Source: G963677445 sp963678275 (lineage in GTDB: Bacteria; Bacteroidota; Ignavibacteria; Ignavibacteriales; Melioribacteraceae). From it: a stretch of 64,000 nt of DNA. Location: the NCBI GenBank assembly GCA_963678275.1, contig OY782765.1, positions 4,402,001 through 4,466,000 on the forward strand, written 5' to 3'. Positions 35,773 through 43,713 of this stretch are shown piece by piece. The position numbers and the translations under genes were made by a program. The notes under the pieces were generated by a model, which was not told the origin of the DNA, did not search any database, and saw nothing but the letters and a program-made list of their open reading frames with translations. Positions within the stretch are counted from its first letter, which is position 1. Every line of letters starts with the position of its first letter.

Positions 35773-36788
35773 CACACCTCGAGTAACTACGAAACTTATA
35801 CCTGGCAATAAAACTTTCTACTTGTTGATAAATTTCTTACCAATTTGCGTAGAGTTTAACTTCTTATTGAATAAATCGCCTCCAGTTTTGCCAGGGAACT
35901 TTTCCCCGATAGGGCGTTTTCCTCAAGCTCTGCTTGGGGAAAATTTAGGCTCTTATTACCACACTAACGCCAACATGCTGAGGATAATCTAAGGAGCAAA
36001 ATTTGTCAAAAAATCCGCTAATAACATGTTGCCGATAATCAGGCAGCGATTCTAAATCCATAAGCTGAAAGAGTCAGAAAAAGAAAAGTTATCGGTTAGC
36101 TCAAGGATAGTCCTCCCCTTCCGGCAGTAATAGCACTAACATAGTGAAACGAAAGGAATATTGCGCGAATATAGTTATTCCCCAACATCAATATTCCTTA
36201 TGGAATGTTTTTCCAATATCAATTAAACAGAATGATAACATTAGTTGGCTAACCCATTGTTATTAAATTCTTTACAACCTCACCCCAGCCCCTCTTACGC
36301 CACGGCGCACTTAAAAGCCTTATCAAGGAGAGGAGCTTTAAAAGTCCCTCCCCTTACTAAGGGGAGGGATTAAGGGTGGGGTCGGAATACCAGGAAAACA
36401 CTAAAAATACTATATTTTTGCTCTATCTTAGTGCCATTACCTCAGGCGGGAGATATTCCGATTGTTCGGATATACTTACAAATGTTTCCCCTTTAGGGCG
36501 TTTTCCTCAGGCTTTGCCTGGGGAAAATTTAGAACCTTATTTTTACCATTTATTATAGAAATAATTTGTAATTCAAAAGCGAAATTTTATATTATTCACT
36601 GTTAATCATTCATTATTTCCATCCCGCCATGCCGGTTTTAATCAACCGTTCATTTTTTTTCCACTTTTTTGTACTTCTTGACAGATTTATATGTTTATAT
36701 GTAAATTCAGGCTGATTTAATTTTGTCTGTTTTATATCTAATTGACGTGGTCAACGGTTGGTAAAAGAAATTTTGGACGAGAAAGTAA

Positions 36789-39700
36789 ATGATTAAAGAT
36801 GAAACCATAGAAAGTTTAATTGATTCCACCCGTGATCTTGTAAAAGATCACCACAGGAAATGTTTTTATTCATGGAAAAACACACATCTTTTAATGCTTT
36901 CAGATTTTCAGAAGCATATCTCCTCACTTTATACTTCCTTTGAAGAGGCTGAAAAAAATGAAGAAAAATTAAGATTGTTTTTTCAAAGCTGGTCCGATCT
37001 TCTGGAAAAATTCAGGGATAGTATTGATAAAAAATATTATTACAATTTTGGTTTGAGGAAAGAGGAAATCACTCTGAACTTTCAAAAAATATGGGATGAC
37101 CACATAAATGACTTTCCTGAAAAAATCAGAATCACCGAAGGGGAGGATTTTCTTAAACCTCGGGATAATGACAAGTTCAGGACCAGGTTATATAAAAAAA
37201 CAGCGGGAATAAAATTCAGAATTACCCAGTCCTTAAAAAAAGAAAAAAATGATTTTCAGTTGATCAGGCCTGTAGAATTCAGGAGAATTTCAGAAGCGCT
37301 TCTTTTGTCAGCCACTGAAGAATTTATTTTTAACGAATTTAACAGTTTTCTGCGATTCTCCATGAGGCAGCTTGAAGGTCTTCAGAACGGGATAAATGAA
37401 ATGACAAAATATTTCCTTATTCCCGAAGAGGAATTTCCCGGAATAGAGGAGTATGATGAGAAATATTATTCCCGTTTCAAAGATAGAATTACCGAGCTTA
37501 AGGAAGTATCCGCCAACCTGGTAACAGGCGCGGAACAATTCATTGAAGGCAGGGATGAAATATTTGAGGAATGGTATAAAAAAAGCGGGGAGAATTTTTA
37601 TAATGTACTGGAATACGCCGGGACCGGAGCTATATCAGATTCAAAATATAAAGCTGCGGCGATTAAAAAAAACCGGGAAATATTCTTAAAAAATTTTGAG
37701 CATGGCGCGGCCGGCTGGAAAAAGTTTTTTTCGGTACACAAAGAGGACTGGAATAATGATATTACATTAATGAAAATGCAGACTGACACTGTAGTGTTAT
37801 TTATAGACACTGTCAGCTCTTTGACCGAAGATATAGGTGTTATTCTGCTTCCCGCTTTCAAAAACGCGGCGGATGCTGTTGAAACTACCTTTTCATCATT
37901 TTTTTTCACACAAACACCCGGCGCCAGGGCTTTACAAAACCTGATAAAAAACAACAGTGTTGAGCTGCTGAATAAACTCCGCGGAAAACTATTGCCTGAA
38001 ATTGCCGCGGCTTTTTTGAAAATTGATATTAACCAATTTCTTTTTGTCCTTTTTGAGCATATTAAGAAAAATATCCACAAGCTTCCCTCTGAACAAACAA
38101 TCATGCAGAACTCTGATATTTCTGCAATTCCAGTATCTGTTACTTCAGATGAGGCCCCCTTAAAGGAGCTTTTCATACGTGATTTTCTGCCTGTTCTGGA
38201 AAAGAATTTTATCAAAGAACAGGAAGAAATAAAAAACTCTGTCAATAATATTATGACCGGAGTTTCAGAACTTGATCAGGTGGCTGAATTTAATATGAAT
38301 GTTACGCTTGATATTTTGAAAAACAAAAAGGATACTGAAGAAGCGGTTATTCATGTCAGGGAAGGATTGCAAAGAGCCCTTGAGAGAATCGATGAGCACA
38401 TTGAAAAAGCGACAGGGGTAAGAAATGAAATTGAAAAGAACCTCCATTCTGTTACTGCCGCTTATATAACAAATATCCAGGAATTACTGGATAACCAGAG
38501 ACTTATTGAACTGAAATTGCAGCTTGTAAGGATTCAGGCAAAAGAAAATCTACAAAAAAATATACGGGGCATTTGGGCCGGAATCAGTAAAACTTTGCCT
38601 CTTATATGGAGCGGAATAATCAAAATTTCAGAATTTGTCCGGGCCCGCTTCGGCAGGTATGGCGAAATTACCGGCCTTATGCACACTTCCGAATCACGGT
38701 ATGATATATATGAATATTTTAAGGAAACTAAAACAAAGATTGAGCAGCTTCCATTTATCTACCAGCATCTGTTTGGTCTTAAACCTCTGGCCGATGAAAG
38801 ACTTTTTGCCGGAAGGGAAAAGGAGTTAAGGATACTGACTGAAAACCTGAAACAATGGGAATCGGGCGCTTTCATGTCGACCATCATAATAGGCGAGCAT
38901 GGAAGCGGCGCCACCACTTTGTTGAATTTCGCCAAACGGGATATCTACAGGGAATTTGAAATAAAAGAGCTGAATCTAAAAAAAACTCTCTACATTCCCG
39001 AGGGTGATTTTCAGGGAATTCTTAGCGAAGTACTGGGAAAAAAGGTGAATAATTTTGATGATGTCCAAAGATATTTTATCTCCCTGGATAAACCCCTGGT
39101 ATTTATTGTTGAAAATGTACAGAATCTTTTTCTTCGCACAGTCAGGGGCTTCGAACTTCTTAATAAATTTATTTCCCTTATATATAACACCGGCGATAAA
39201 GTACACTGGATATTTACCTGCACACTCTATAGCTGGGAATACCTGGATAAAGCGCTGAATATTTCAAAACACTTTCAAAGTATCATATCTCTTTCCGGTA
39301 TCGCCGAAAATGATCTTGAAAATATCATTATGAAAAGGCACCGGATAACAGGCTACCAGCTTGAATTTCTCGCTCCCGAAAATATCATTAAAACGAGGCA
39401 GTATAAGAAATTGAAAAGCCGGGATGATCAGCAAAATTATCTTAAGAGGTATTTCTTTAACCAGCTTTTTGATATAGCGAAGGGAAATATTTCCATCACC
39501 ATATTATTCTGGCTTCGTTCCATAACCGAGGTTGAAGAAAATAAACTGAAGATATATCCCCTGATAGATGTCGATTATTCGTTCCTCTACAAACTTTCGG
39601 CGATTGAATTATTTACGCTTGGCGCTCTGCTGCAACATGAAATGCTTAACGCCAAATCGCACTCCCTGGTTTTCAGACAATCGGTTGAATCAAGCAGTAT

Positions 39701-39821
39701 ATTGCTCAATTCTCTTTTCAGAAAAGGAATTATTATTGAAGCGGGCAGTGGTTACAGAATTCACCCCTTTCTTTACAGACCTGTGGTAAAGGCATTAATT
39801 AACAATAATATTCTTCACTGA
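36789..39821 (+). CDS. Large coiled-coil ATPase with unusual P-loop
   Basis: 1010 residues. The first ~680 residues are helical and highly charged with long coiled-coil stretches and no recognised domain. A P-loop NTPase module follows at ~680-900: GEHGSGATT at 702-710 is a Walker A whose normal Lys is Ala708, and a Walker B-like VFIVENVQ ends in Glu775. A helical C-terminal part (about 880-1010) could be a winged-helix. No signal peptide. It ends 14 bases before a MscS channel gene, so the two are likely co-transcribed. It may act as a signalling or scaffold ATPase for membrane tension responses; this is inference. Confidence 0.65.
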   Translation: MIKDETIESLIDSTRDLVKDHHRKCFYSWKNTHLLMLSDFQKHISSLYTSFEEAEKNEEKLRLFFQSWSDLLEKFRDSIDKKYYYNFGLRKEEITLNFQKIWDDHINDFPEKIRITEGEDFLKPRDNDKFRTRLYKKTAGIKFRITQSLKKEKNDFQLIRPVEFRRISEALLLSATEEFIFNEFNSFLRFSMRQLEGLQNGINEMTKYFLIPEEEFPGIEEYDEKYYSRFKDRITELKEVSANLVTGAEQFIEGRDEIFEEWYKKSGENFYNVLEYAGTGAISDSKYKAAAIKKNREIFLKNFEHGAAGWKKFFSVHKEDWNNDITLMKMQTDTVVLFIDTVSSLTEDIGVILLPAFKNAADAVETTFSSFFFTQTPGARALQNLIKNNSVELLNKLRGKLLPEIAAAFLKIDINQFLFVLFEHIKKNIHKLPSEQTIMQNSDISAIPVSVTSDEAPLKELFIRDFLPVLEKNFIKEQEEIKNSVNNIMTGVSELDQVAEFNMNVTLDILKNKKDTEEAVIHVREGLQRALERIDEHIEKATGVRNEIEKNLHSVTAAYITNIQELLDNQRLIELKLQLVRIQAKENLQKNIRGIWAGISKTLPLIWSGIIKISEFVRARFGRYGEITGLMHTSESRYDIYEYFKETKTKIEQLPFIYQHLFGLKPLADERLFAGREKELRILTENLKQWESGAFMSTIIIGEHGSGATTLLNFAKRDIYREFEIKELNLKKTLYIPEGDFQGILSEVLGKKVNNFDDVQRYFISLDKPLVFIVENVQNLFLRTVRGFELLNKFISLIYNTGDKVHWIFTCTLYSWEYLDKALNISKHFQSIISLSGIAENDLENIIMKRHRITGYQLEFLAPENIIKTRQYKKLKSRDDQQNYLKRYFFNQLFDIAKGNISITILFWLRSITEVEENKLKIYPLIDVDYSFLYKLSAIELFTLGALLQHEMLNAKSHSLVFRQSVESSSILLNSLFRKGIIIEAGSGYRIHPFLYRPVVKALINNNILH

Positions 39822-39835
39822 GGAGAAACAGAAAG

Positions 39836-40888
39836 ATGAAAATTAAGCTGATTATTTTTGCTTTAATTTCCATATTGGTATATACCGGAAACATAACGGG
39901 AACAAATGCTGAAAACGATTCTCTTCAGACAAATTCTTCCGCTGCGGAAAAAATTACCGGGGCGAAAACTACAGCGCCTGTGAAAAAGGATTCCGGCGCT
40001 GTTATTAACCGGCAAACTTCACTTCCCGGAGTCAGCAGTATAACCGCTAAGAATGAATGGCGGCTTACGGCGGGTAAAATTGTCTGGTCGGTTGTCGTAT
40101 TTTTCGCCGCTTTTCTTGTTCTCAGGTTTCTTACCAATATTCTTGAAACTCTTTCCGAAAGGTGGGGGCGATTCAGGTTGTTTTTTAAGAGAACAATTCC
40201 ACCTTTTCGCATAATATTCTGGACAGTTATTCTTTATGAGATCATCACACTTATTCTGGCTCCTCCGCTGGAAACTATTGTAGCTGTTTCAGCCGCTGTC
40301 GGATTAAGTGTGGGTCTGGCTTCGCAGGATATCCTTAAAAATATTTTTGGCGGAATTGTTATTCTGCTCGACCATCCTTTTCAGGTCGGGGATAAAATTC
40401 AGGCCGGCGGTTATTATGGTGAAGTAAAACAGATAGGCTTAAGAACAGTTCGAATCCAGACGCCTGATGACAACCTGGTTTCCATACCCAACGCTGAAAT
40501 CATGAACCAGGCGGTTTCAAACGCGAACGCGGGTGAGCCAAACTGCCAGGTTGTGGCGCAGGTATATCTCCCGGCGTCGGCAGATACTCAGAAGGTCAGG
40601 GAAATCGCTTATCTTTCAGCCGTAACTTCACGTTATGTTTATCTTAAAAAACCGGTCGCGGTGATTATGAAAAATGAAATGCACCTGGGTAAATCGGTGC
40701 TTCTTGTAAAAATTAAAGCTTATGTACTGGATATCAGGTATGAATTCCCCTTTATGAGCGATATGACCGAAATTACCCTTAAGGAACTGATGAATGAAGG
40801 TCTGATTACCGAGGCTGATATGGCATGGCATCCCCCCGGTAATATCGATCAGAAATCTTTATCAGACGCCTCTGTTACTATTCAATAG
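39836..40888 (+). CDS. MscS-family mechanosensitive channel
   Basis: 350 residues. N-terminal signal or helix (1-20), a ~45-residue linker, then three membrane helices (about 78-98, 119-140 and 142-165). The pore-lining and beta-domain motifs of MscS follow: VGLSVGLASQDILKNIFGG, GDKIQAGGYYGEVKQIGLR and SIPNAEIMN. The C-terminal part is shorter than in some MscS proteins. GAGGAG occurs upstream. It releases solutes under membrane tension (family knowledge). It follows the large ATPase in an operon-like arrangement. Confidence 0.88.
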   Translation: MKIKLIIFALISILVYTGNITGTNAENDSLQTNSSAAEKITGAKTTAPVKKDSGAVINRQTSLPGVSSITAKNEWRLTAGKIVWSVVVFFAAFLVLRFLTNILETLSERWGRFRLFFKRTIPPFRIIFWTVILYEIITLILAPPLETIVAVSAAVGLSVGLASQDILKNIFGGIVILLDHPFQVGDKIQAGGYYGEVKQIGLRTVRIQTPDDNLVSIPNAEIMNQAVSNANAGEPNCQVVAQVYLPASADTQKVREIAYLSAVTSRYVYLKKPVAVIMKNEMHLGKSVLLVKIKAYVLDIRYEFPFMSDMTEITLKELMNEGLITEADMAWHPPGNIDQKSLSDASVTIQ

Positions 40889-40975
40889 TGCATCTGACCG
40901 ATTGACTAAAATTATTTAATTCTATATTTTGATTCCGGAAAATTTGCAGCCGATAAACATAACCGGAGATAAGAT

Positions 40976-41410
40976 ATGAATATCCTCAAACAACTTTACT
41001 GCAACCAGTATTATGAATTAAAACCCAAAGGGAAGGGTGATTCGGCGCTTGGAAATGGCACCGCTCTGGTAACAATTACCCTCGTTATGCTTATTCTCGG
41101 CCTCCTTTTTCTGCTGGTTGCTCTTGTCCCCGATTTCAGTGATTCGATGGAGGACCTGCTTGAGGATATTTTTGGAAGAAGAGGGGGCAGATCAATAGGT
41201 GTAATTATCGCGGGGGTAACCTTTGTTATTATCTACCTGGGAATTAAATATACACTGGGTAAAAAGGAAAATTTCGAAAAGCTGATAATTCAGTTTGAAG
41301 CCCTTGATGAAGTTGATCAGAAAAGAATTTCAAAAAACGGAATGACATTTTTCCTGACCGGACTCGGAATATTTGTGCTCAGCGTATTGCTGATGATGAT
41401 TTTCGGCTGA
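40976..41410 (+). CDS. Three-helix membrane protein, unknown function
   Basis: 144 residues with transmembrane helices at about 30-50, 75-95 and 122-143, separated by a charged loop (SDSMEDLLEDIFGRRGGR). CCGGAG precedes the ATG. No family recognised. It lies 87 bases after the MscS gene and could belong to the same transcription unit. Confidence 0.6.
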   Translation: MNILKQLYCNQYYELKPKGKGDSALGNGTALVTITLVMLILGLLFLLVALVPDFSDSMEDLLEDIFGRRGGRSIGVIIAGVTFVIIYLGIKYTLGKKENFEKLIIQFEALDEVDQKRISKNGMTFFLTGLGIFVLSVLLMMIFG

Positions 41411-41906
41411 CCAATAAATTTTACCTAAGCAGGCATAACAGGAACCAAAAGGAAATTAAGAAAAAAATCGTTCTCATACCCGGCATTATTTTTCTCCGGC
41501 AAATTTTTTCGAGTATGTTACCGCTTTGGTTAAGGTCCGGCCAGCTTAAAGAATTATTCAGTTAGCAGTCAAATTCTGCGCAAAACGGTTAAGTTTTATC
41601 GTACTCATGGGGCGAAGAGGTTCTCGTAATCGTCCTCGTTCTCGAATAACCTGGGTGTTTTGAAAAGACGAGTACGAAGTACGATTCATTTATTGGGATT
41701 TCATTGTTTTTCTGATTTTGCCGGTCTGCAAAAACGATTTCGATTTCGGATGGCCTCCAGCATCCCTTAAGTCTTTTTATTTTCTTTAGTTCGCTCTTGT
41801 TCCGTAGTAATTCCGGAAATCCGCGGTAGTCTTTGCTTTTCTAATTGTTCAATAATAATTGTTAATTTTATACCCTCATTTTTCGTAAAACTTAACTGAT
41901 TACGGA
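41411..41906. repeat. Gap with a GTACGA-rich dispersed repeat
   Basis: 41559-41600 is a copy of the TTAAATTCTACGCAAAATGG-type repeat, directly followed (41600-41760) by the TCTCGTAATCGTCCTCGTTC / GACGAGTACGAAGTACGA module. The same pair in the same order is at 56803-56985, and an inverted copy is at 47165-47365. No gene. Confidence 0.75.
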
Positions 41907-42587
41907 CTAATTTCGGCCAATTACTATTTGGGGTCCGTAAAATTTTGGCTCCGTTCCGAGAATATAAATATCGAGCACCGTTTTCACTTTCGCGAGCTGC
42001 TCCCTTATTTTTGTTTTGAAGCTGTAATAGGCGGGCACTTCTTTGGCATTGTATCCTATTGCATTTATCCCTGATTCTGACGCAATAAAAATAGCTCTTT
42101 TGTTATGAAACTCCTGTGAAATTACCGTGATGCTGTCGCAGCCGAAAATATGTTTCGCGCGGATAACAGAATCGAATGTTCTGAATCCTGCATAATCACA
42201 ATAGATCAAAGAATCGGGCACCCCTTTTTTTATAAGTTCCTTTTTCATTGTGGTTGGTTCGTCATAGAATTTTGTGGAATTATCGCCGCTGACAATAAAA
42301 TAGTTCACCTTTTTATGCTCGTATAGCTCAACGGCAGCGTTTATACGATTTCTGAAGAATAAATTGATTCCCCCTCCCGGAACAAATTTTGAGCACCCCA
42401 TTACCATCCCCACCTTTGCTGCCGGAATTTTTTCAACTGAGATAAAAATTTTATCCCGGGATGACGCTTCAATTATCTTATCCGAAATAATTATCATTAA
42501 TAAACTGAGTAAAAAAAATACTGCGGAGATAATCAGAAAATGAGGATAATACTTTTTGACTGCTCTTTTAATTTTACCGGAAAACAA
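41907..42587 (-). CDS. sanA: SanA-like DUF218 membrane protein
   Basis: 226 residues, close to E. coli SanA (239). One N-terminal transmembrane helix (15-37), then the DUF218 domain: KVGMVMGCSKF, RNRINAAVELYEHKKVNYFI, VSGDN, DYAGFRTFDSVIRAK, ISQEFHNKRAIFIA and the ending YILGTEPKFYGP all follow SanA closely. SanA affects envelope permeability and vancomycin tolerance in enterobacteria; the exact chemistry is unknown. Single gene, repeats on both sides. Confidence 0.88.
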   Translation of the reverse strand: MFSGKIKRAVKKYYPHFLIISAVFFLLSLLMIIISDKIIEASSRDKIFISVEKIPAAKVGMVMGCSKFVPGGGINLFFRNRINAAVELYEHKKVNYFIVSGDNSTKFYDEPTTMKKELIKKGVPDSLIYCDYAGFRTFDSVIRAKHIFGCDSITVISQEFHNKRAIFIASESGINAIGYNAKEVPAYYSFKTKIREQLAKVKTVLDIYILGTEPKFYGPQIVIGRN

Positions 42588-43052
42588 TGTAATCCTGTTT
42601 TTTCTTGGTTTGTTATTCTGACTCGCGGAAATGCCGTTTGGTTCCGTTTTTAGAGCAAAAGAAAATGATTTTGTAAGAAGGCAGAATTTACATAAAATGG
42701 CAGGATTTTAATTACGCTGTTTTTACTTTAATCCACTGGGGTTTTCAGTTGTCAATCGGCCGTGAAGAAATTCTGGCGGGCAGTACTCAAAGTTAATTTC
42801 AGAACTCCTGACTTCCATCTAACCATTTTTTTCGTGAATTTAAATACCCGGACTCAATCCAACGAATTTTTTGCGATTTATTCCCCTCCCTGAAGGCGCC
42901 GAAAATAATTCAGAGTGTGTTATATGGTGTACCTGACGCACACTTGTTTGCTTTCTTCTTTTTTTCCTACCAATATTTTGCCCCTGACAGGGCAATCTTA
43001 TACACCAATAAATATTTTTTTGTCCCTCAGGGAAGAGCATAAAGGTATGGTT
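42588..43052. other. 465-base gap, no gene
   Basis: The part 42840-43040 contains GCCCCTGACAGGGCAAT, a small hairpin, and AATTCAGAGTGTGTTATATG, which partly recurs near 47395-47450. An open frame on the minus strand here has the look of a translated repeat and is not called. Confidence 0.5.
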
Positions 43053-43601
43053 TTATTCTATAATTATATCGTACTTATAAAGTAATCCCGGAAGGCCGTA
43101 TAATGAAAACTTCGCCCCTTTTACATTATTTATTTCAGGATCAATTGAGTAATTATAAGAACTTGCAAAATCACATTTCTCAAGATTGCTGCTCTCAAAC
43201 ATACTATTTTTTAAGTCACAGTTTATAAAAGAGCTTCCCTTTAAAACCGCGCCGGCAAAATCGGCGTCGATAAGTTCACAGTTCTCAAATTTGGTTGAGG
43301 GGATATTCATATTATAAAACGAACACATATTGAGTATCGATGAACTGAAGCTGAAAGAAAGAAGAAACGGATTACAGTTATCAAACCTTAATCCAATTAA
43401 TTTGCACTTATGAAAATAAATATCCTTCAAATCGGTGTTGGAAAATTTAGCGTTGCCCAGATCGCATGAATCAAATTTACACCCGATAAATGAAACAGAT
43501 GTCAGGTTAACTCCCGAAAAATTACAGTTAGTGAATGTGTCCTCTTCAAACTCGTTTGTCGCTTCGAACAATTCACTGCCTTCAATATCCTGATAATTCA
43601 T
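43053..43601 (-). CDS. Pentapeptide-repeat protein
   Basis: 182 residues. From ~20 to ~150 the A(D/N)Lxx-type five-residue period is regular (FTNCNFSGVNLTSVSFIGCK; CDLGNAKFSNTDLKDIYFHK; CELIDADFAGAVLKGSSFIN), which folds as a right-handed quadrilateral beta-helix. AGGAAAT precedes the ATG. No signal peptide. Some members (Qnr, McbG) protect DNA gyrase by mimicking DNA, but the exact role cannot be told from the repeat. It lies 112 bases beyond the stop of the multi-PAS kinase, on the same strand. Confidence 0.85.
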   Translation of the reverse strand: MNYQDIEGSELFEATNEFEEDTFTNCNFSGVNLTSVSFIGCKFDSCDLGNAKFSNTDLKDIYFHKCKLIGLRFDNCNPFLLSFSFSSSILNMCSFYNMNIPSTKFENCELIDADFAGAVLKGSSFINCDLKNSMFESSNLEKCDFASSYNYSIDPEINNVKGAKFSLYGLPGLLYKYDIIIE

Positions 43602-43713
43602 TTGGATTTCCTATAACATAAAGATAAAATATTAAAATATATTTTAAGGTTATCCGGTATAAGAAACAAATTGTATGTTCTCAATGTCGAGCTGACACTG
43701 GCATAGAAAAATT

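Larger units (their letters stand above)
34503..36546 (+). repeat. Cassette-type repeat locus II (leader plus three units)
   Basis: Leader with CTACAAGG hairpins (34503-35015), then three units. Each starts with a conserved ~120-bp block (35016-35135, 35471-35590, 35948-36067) containing two AACATGTTG motifs 58 bases apart. The inserts are type B, type B and type C. Each unit closes with a TTTTCC...GGGGAAAA hairpin and TTTAG. It matches locus I (minus strand) end to end apart from two extra units, a length difference of ~932 bases. No real gene is present; open frames such as 34802-35002 are not conserved. 36547-36788 is AT-rich spacer. Confidence 0.88.

Noticed and set aside
35016..36067. 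Cassette blocks as integron attC sites.
   Set aside because: The array layout is suggestive, but I find no RYYYAAC / GTTRRRY core pairs at the block ends and no integrase gene in the window; inserts carry no genes.
34503..36546. CRISPR array.
   Set aside because: Unit spacing of ~460 bases and ~120-bp conserved blocks do not fit repeats of 24-40 bases with short spacers; no cas genes.
42840..43040. 66-residue minus-strand frame near SanA.
   Set aside because: It lies in repeat-like sequence with hairpins and no ribosome site, and part of it recurs near 47395.
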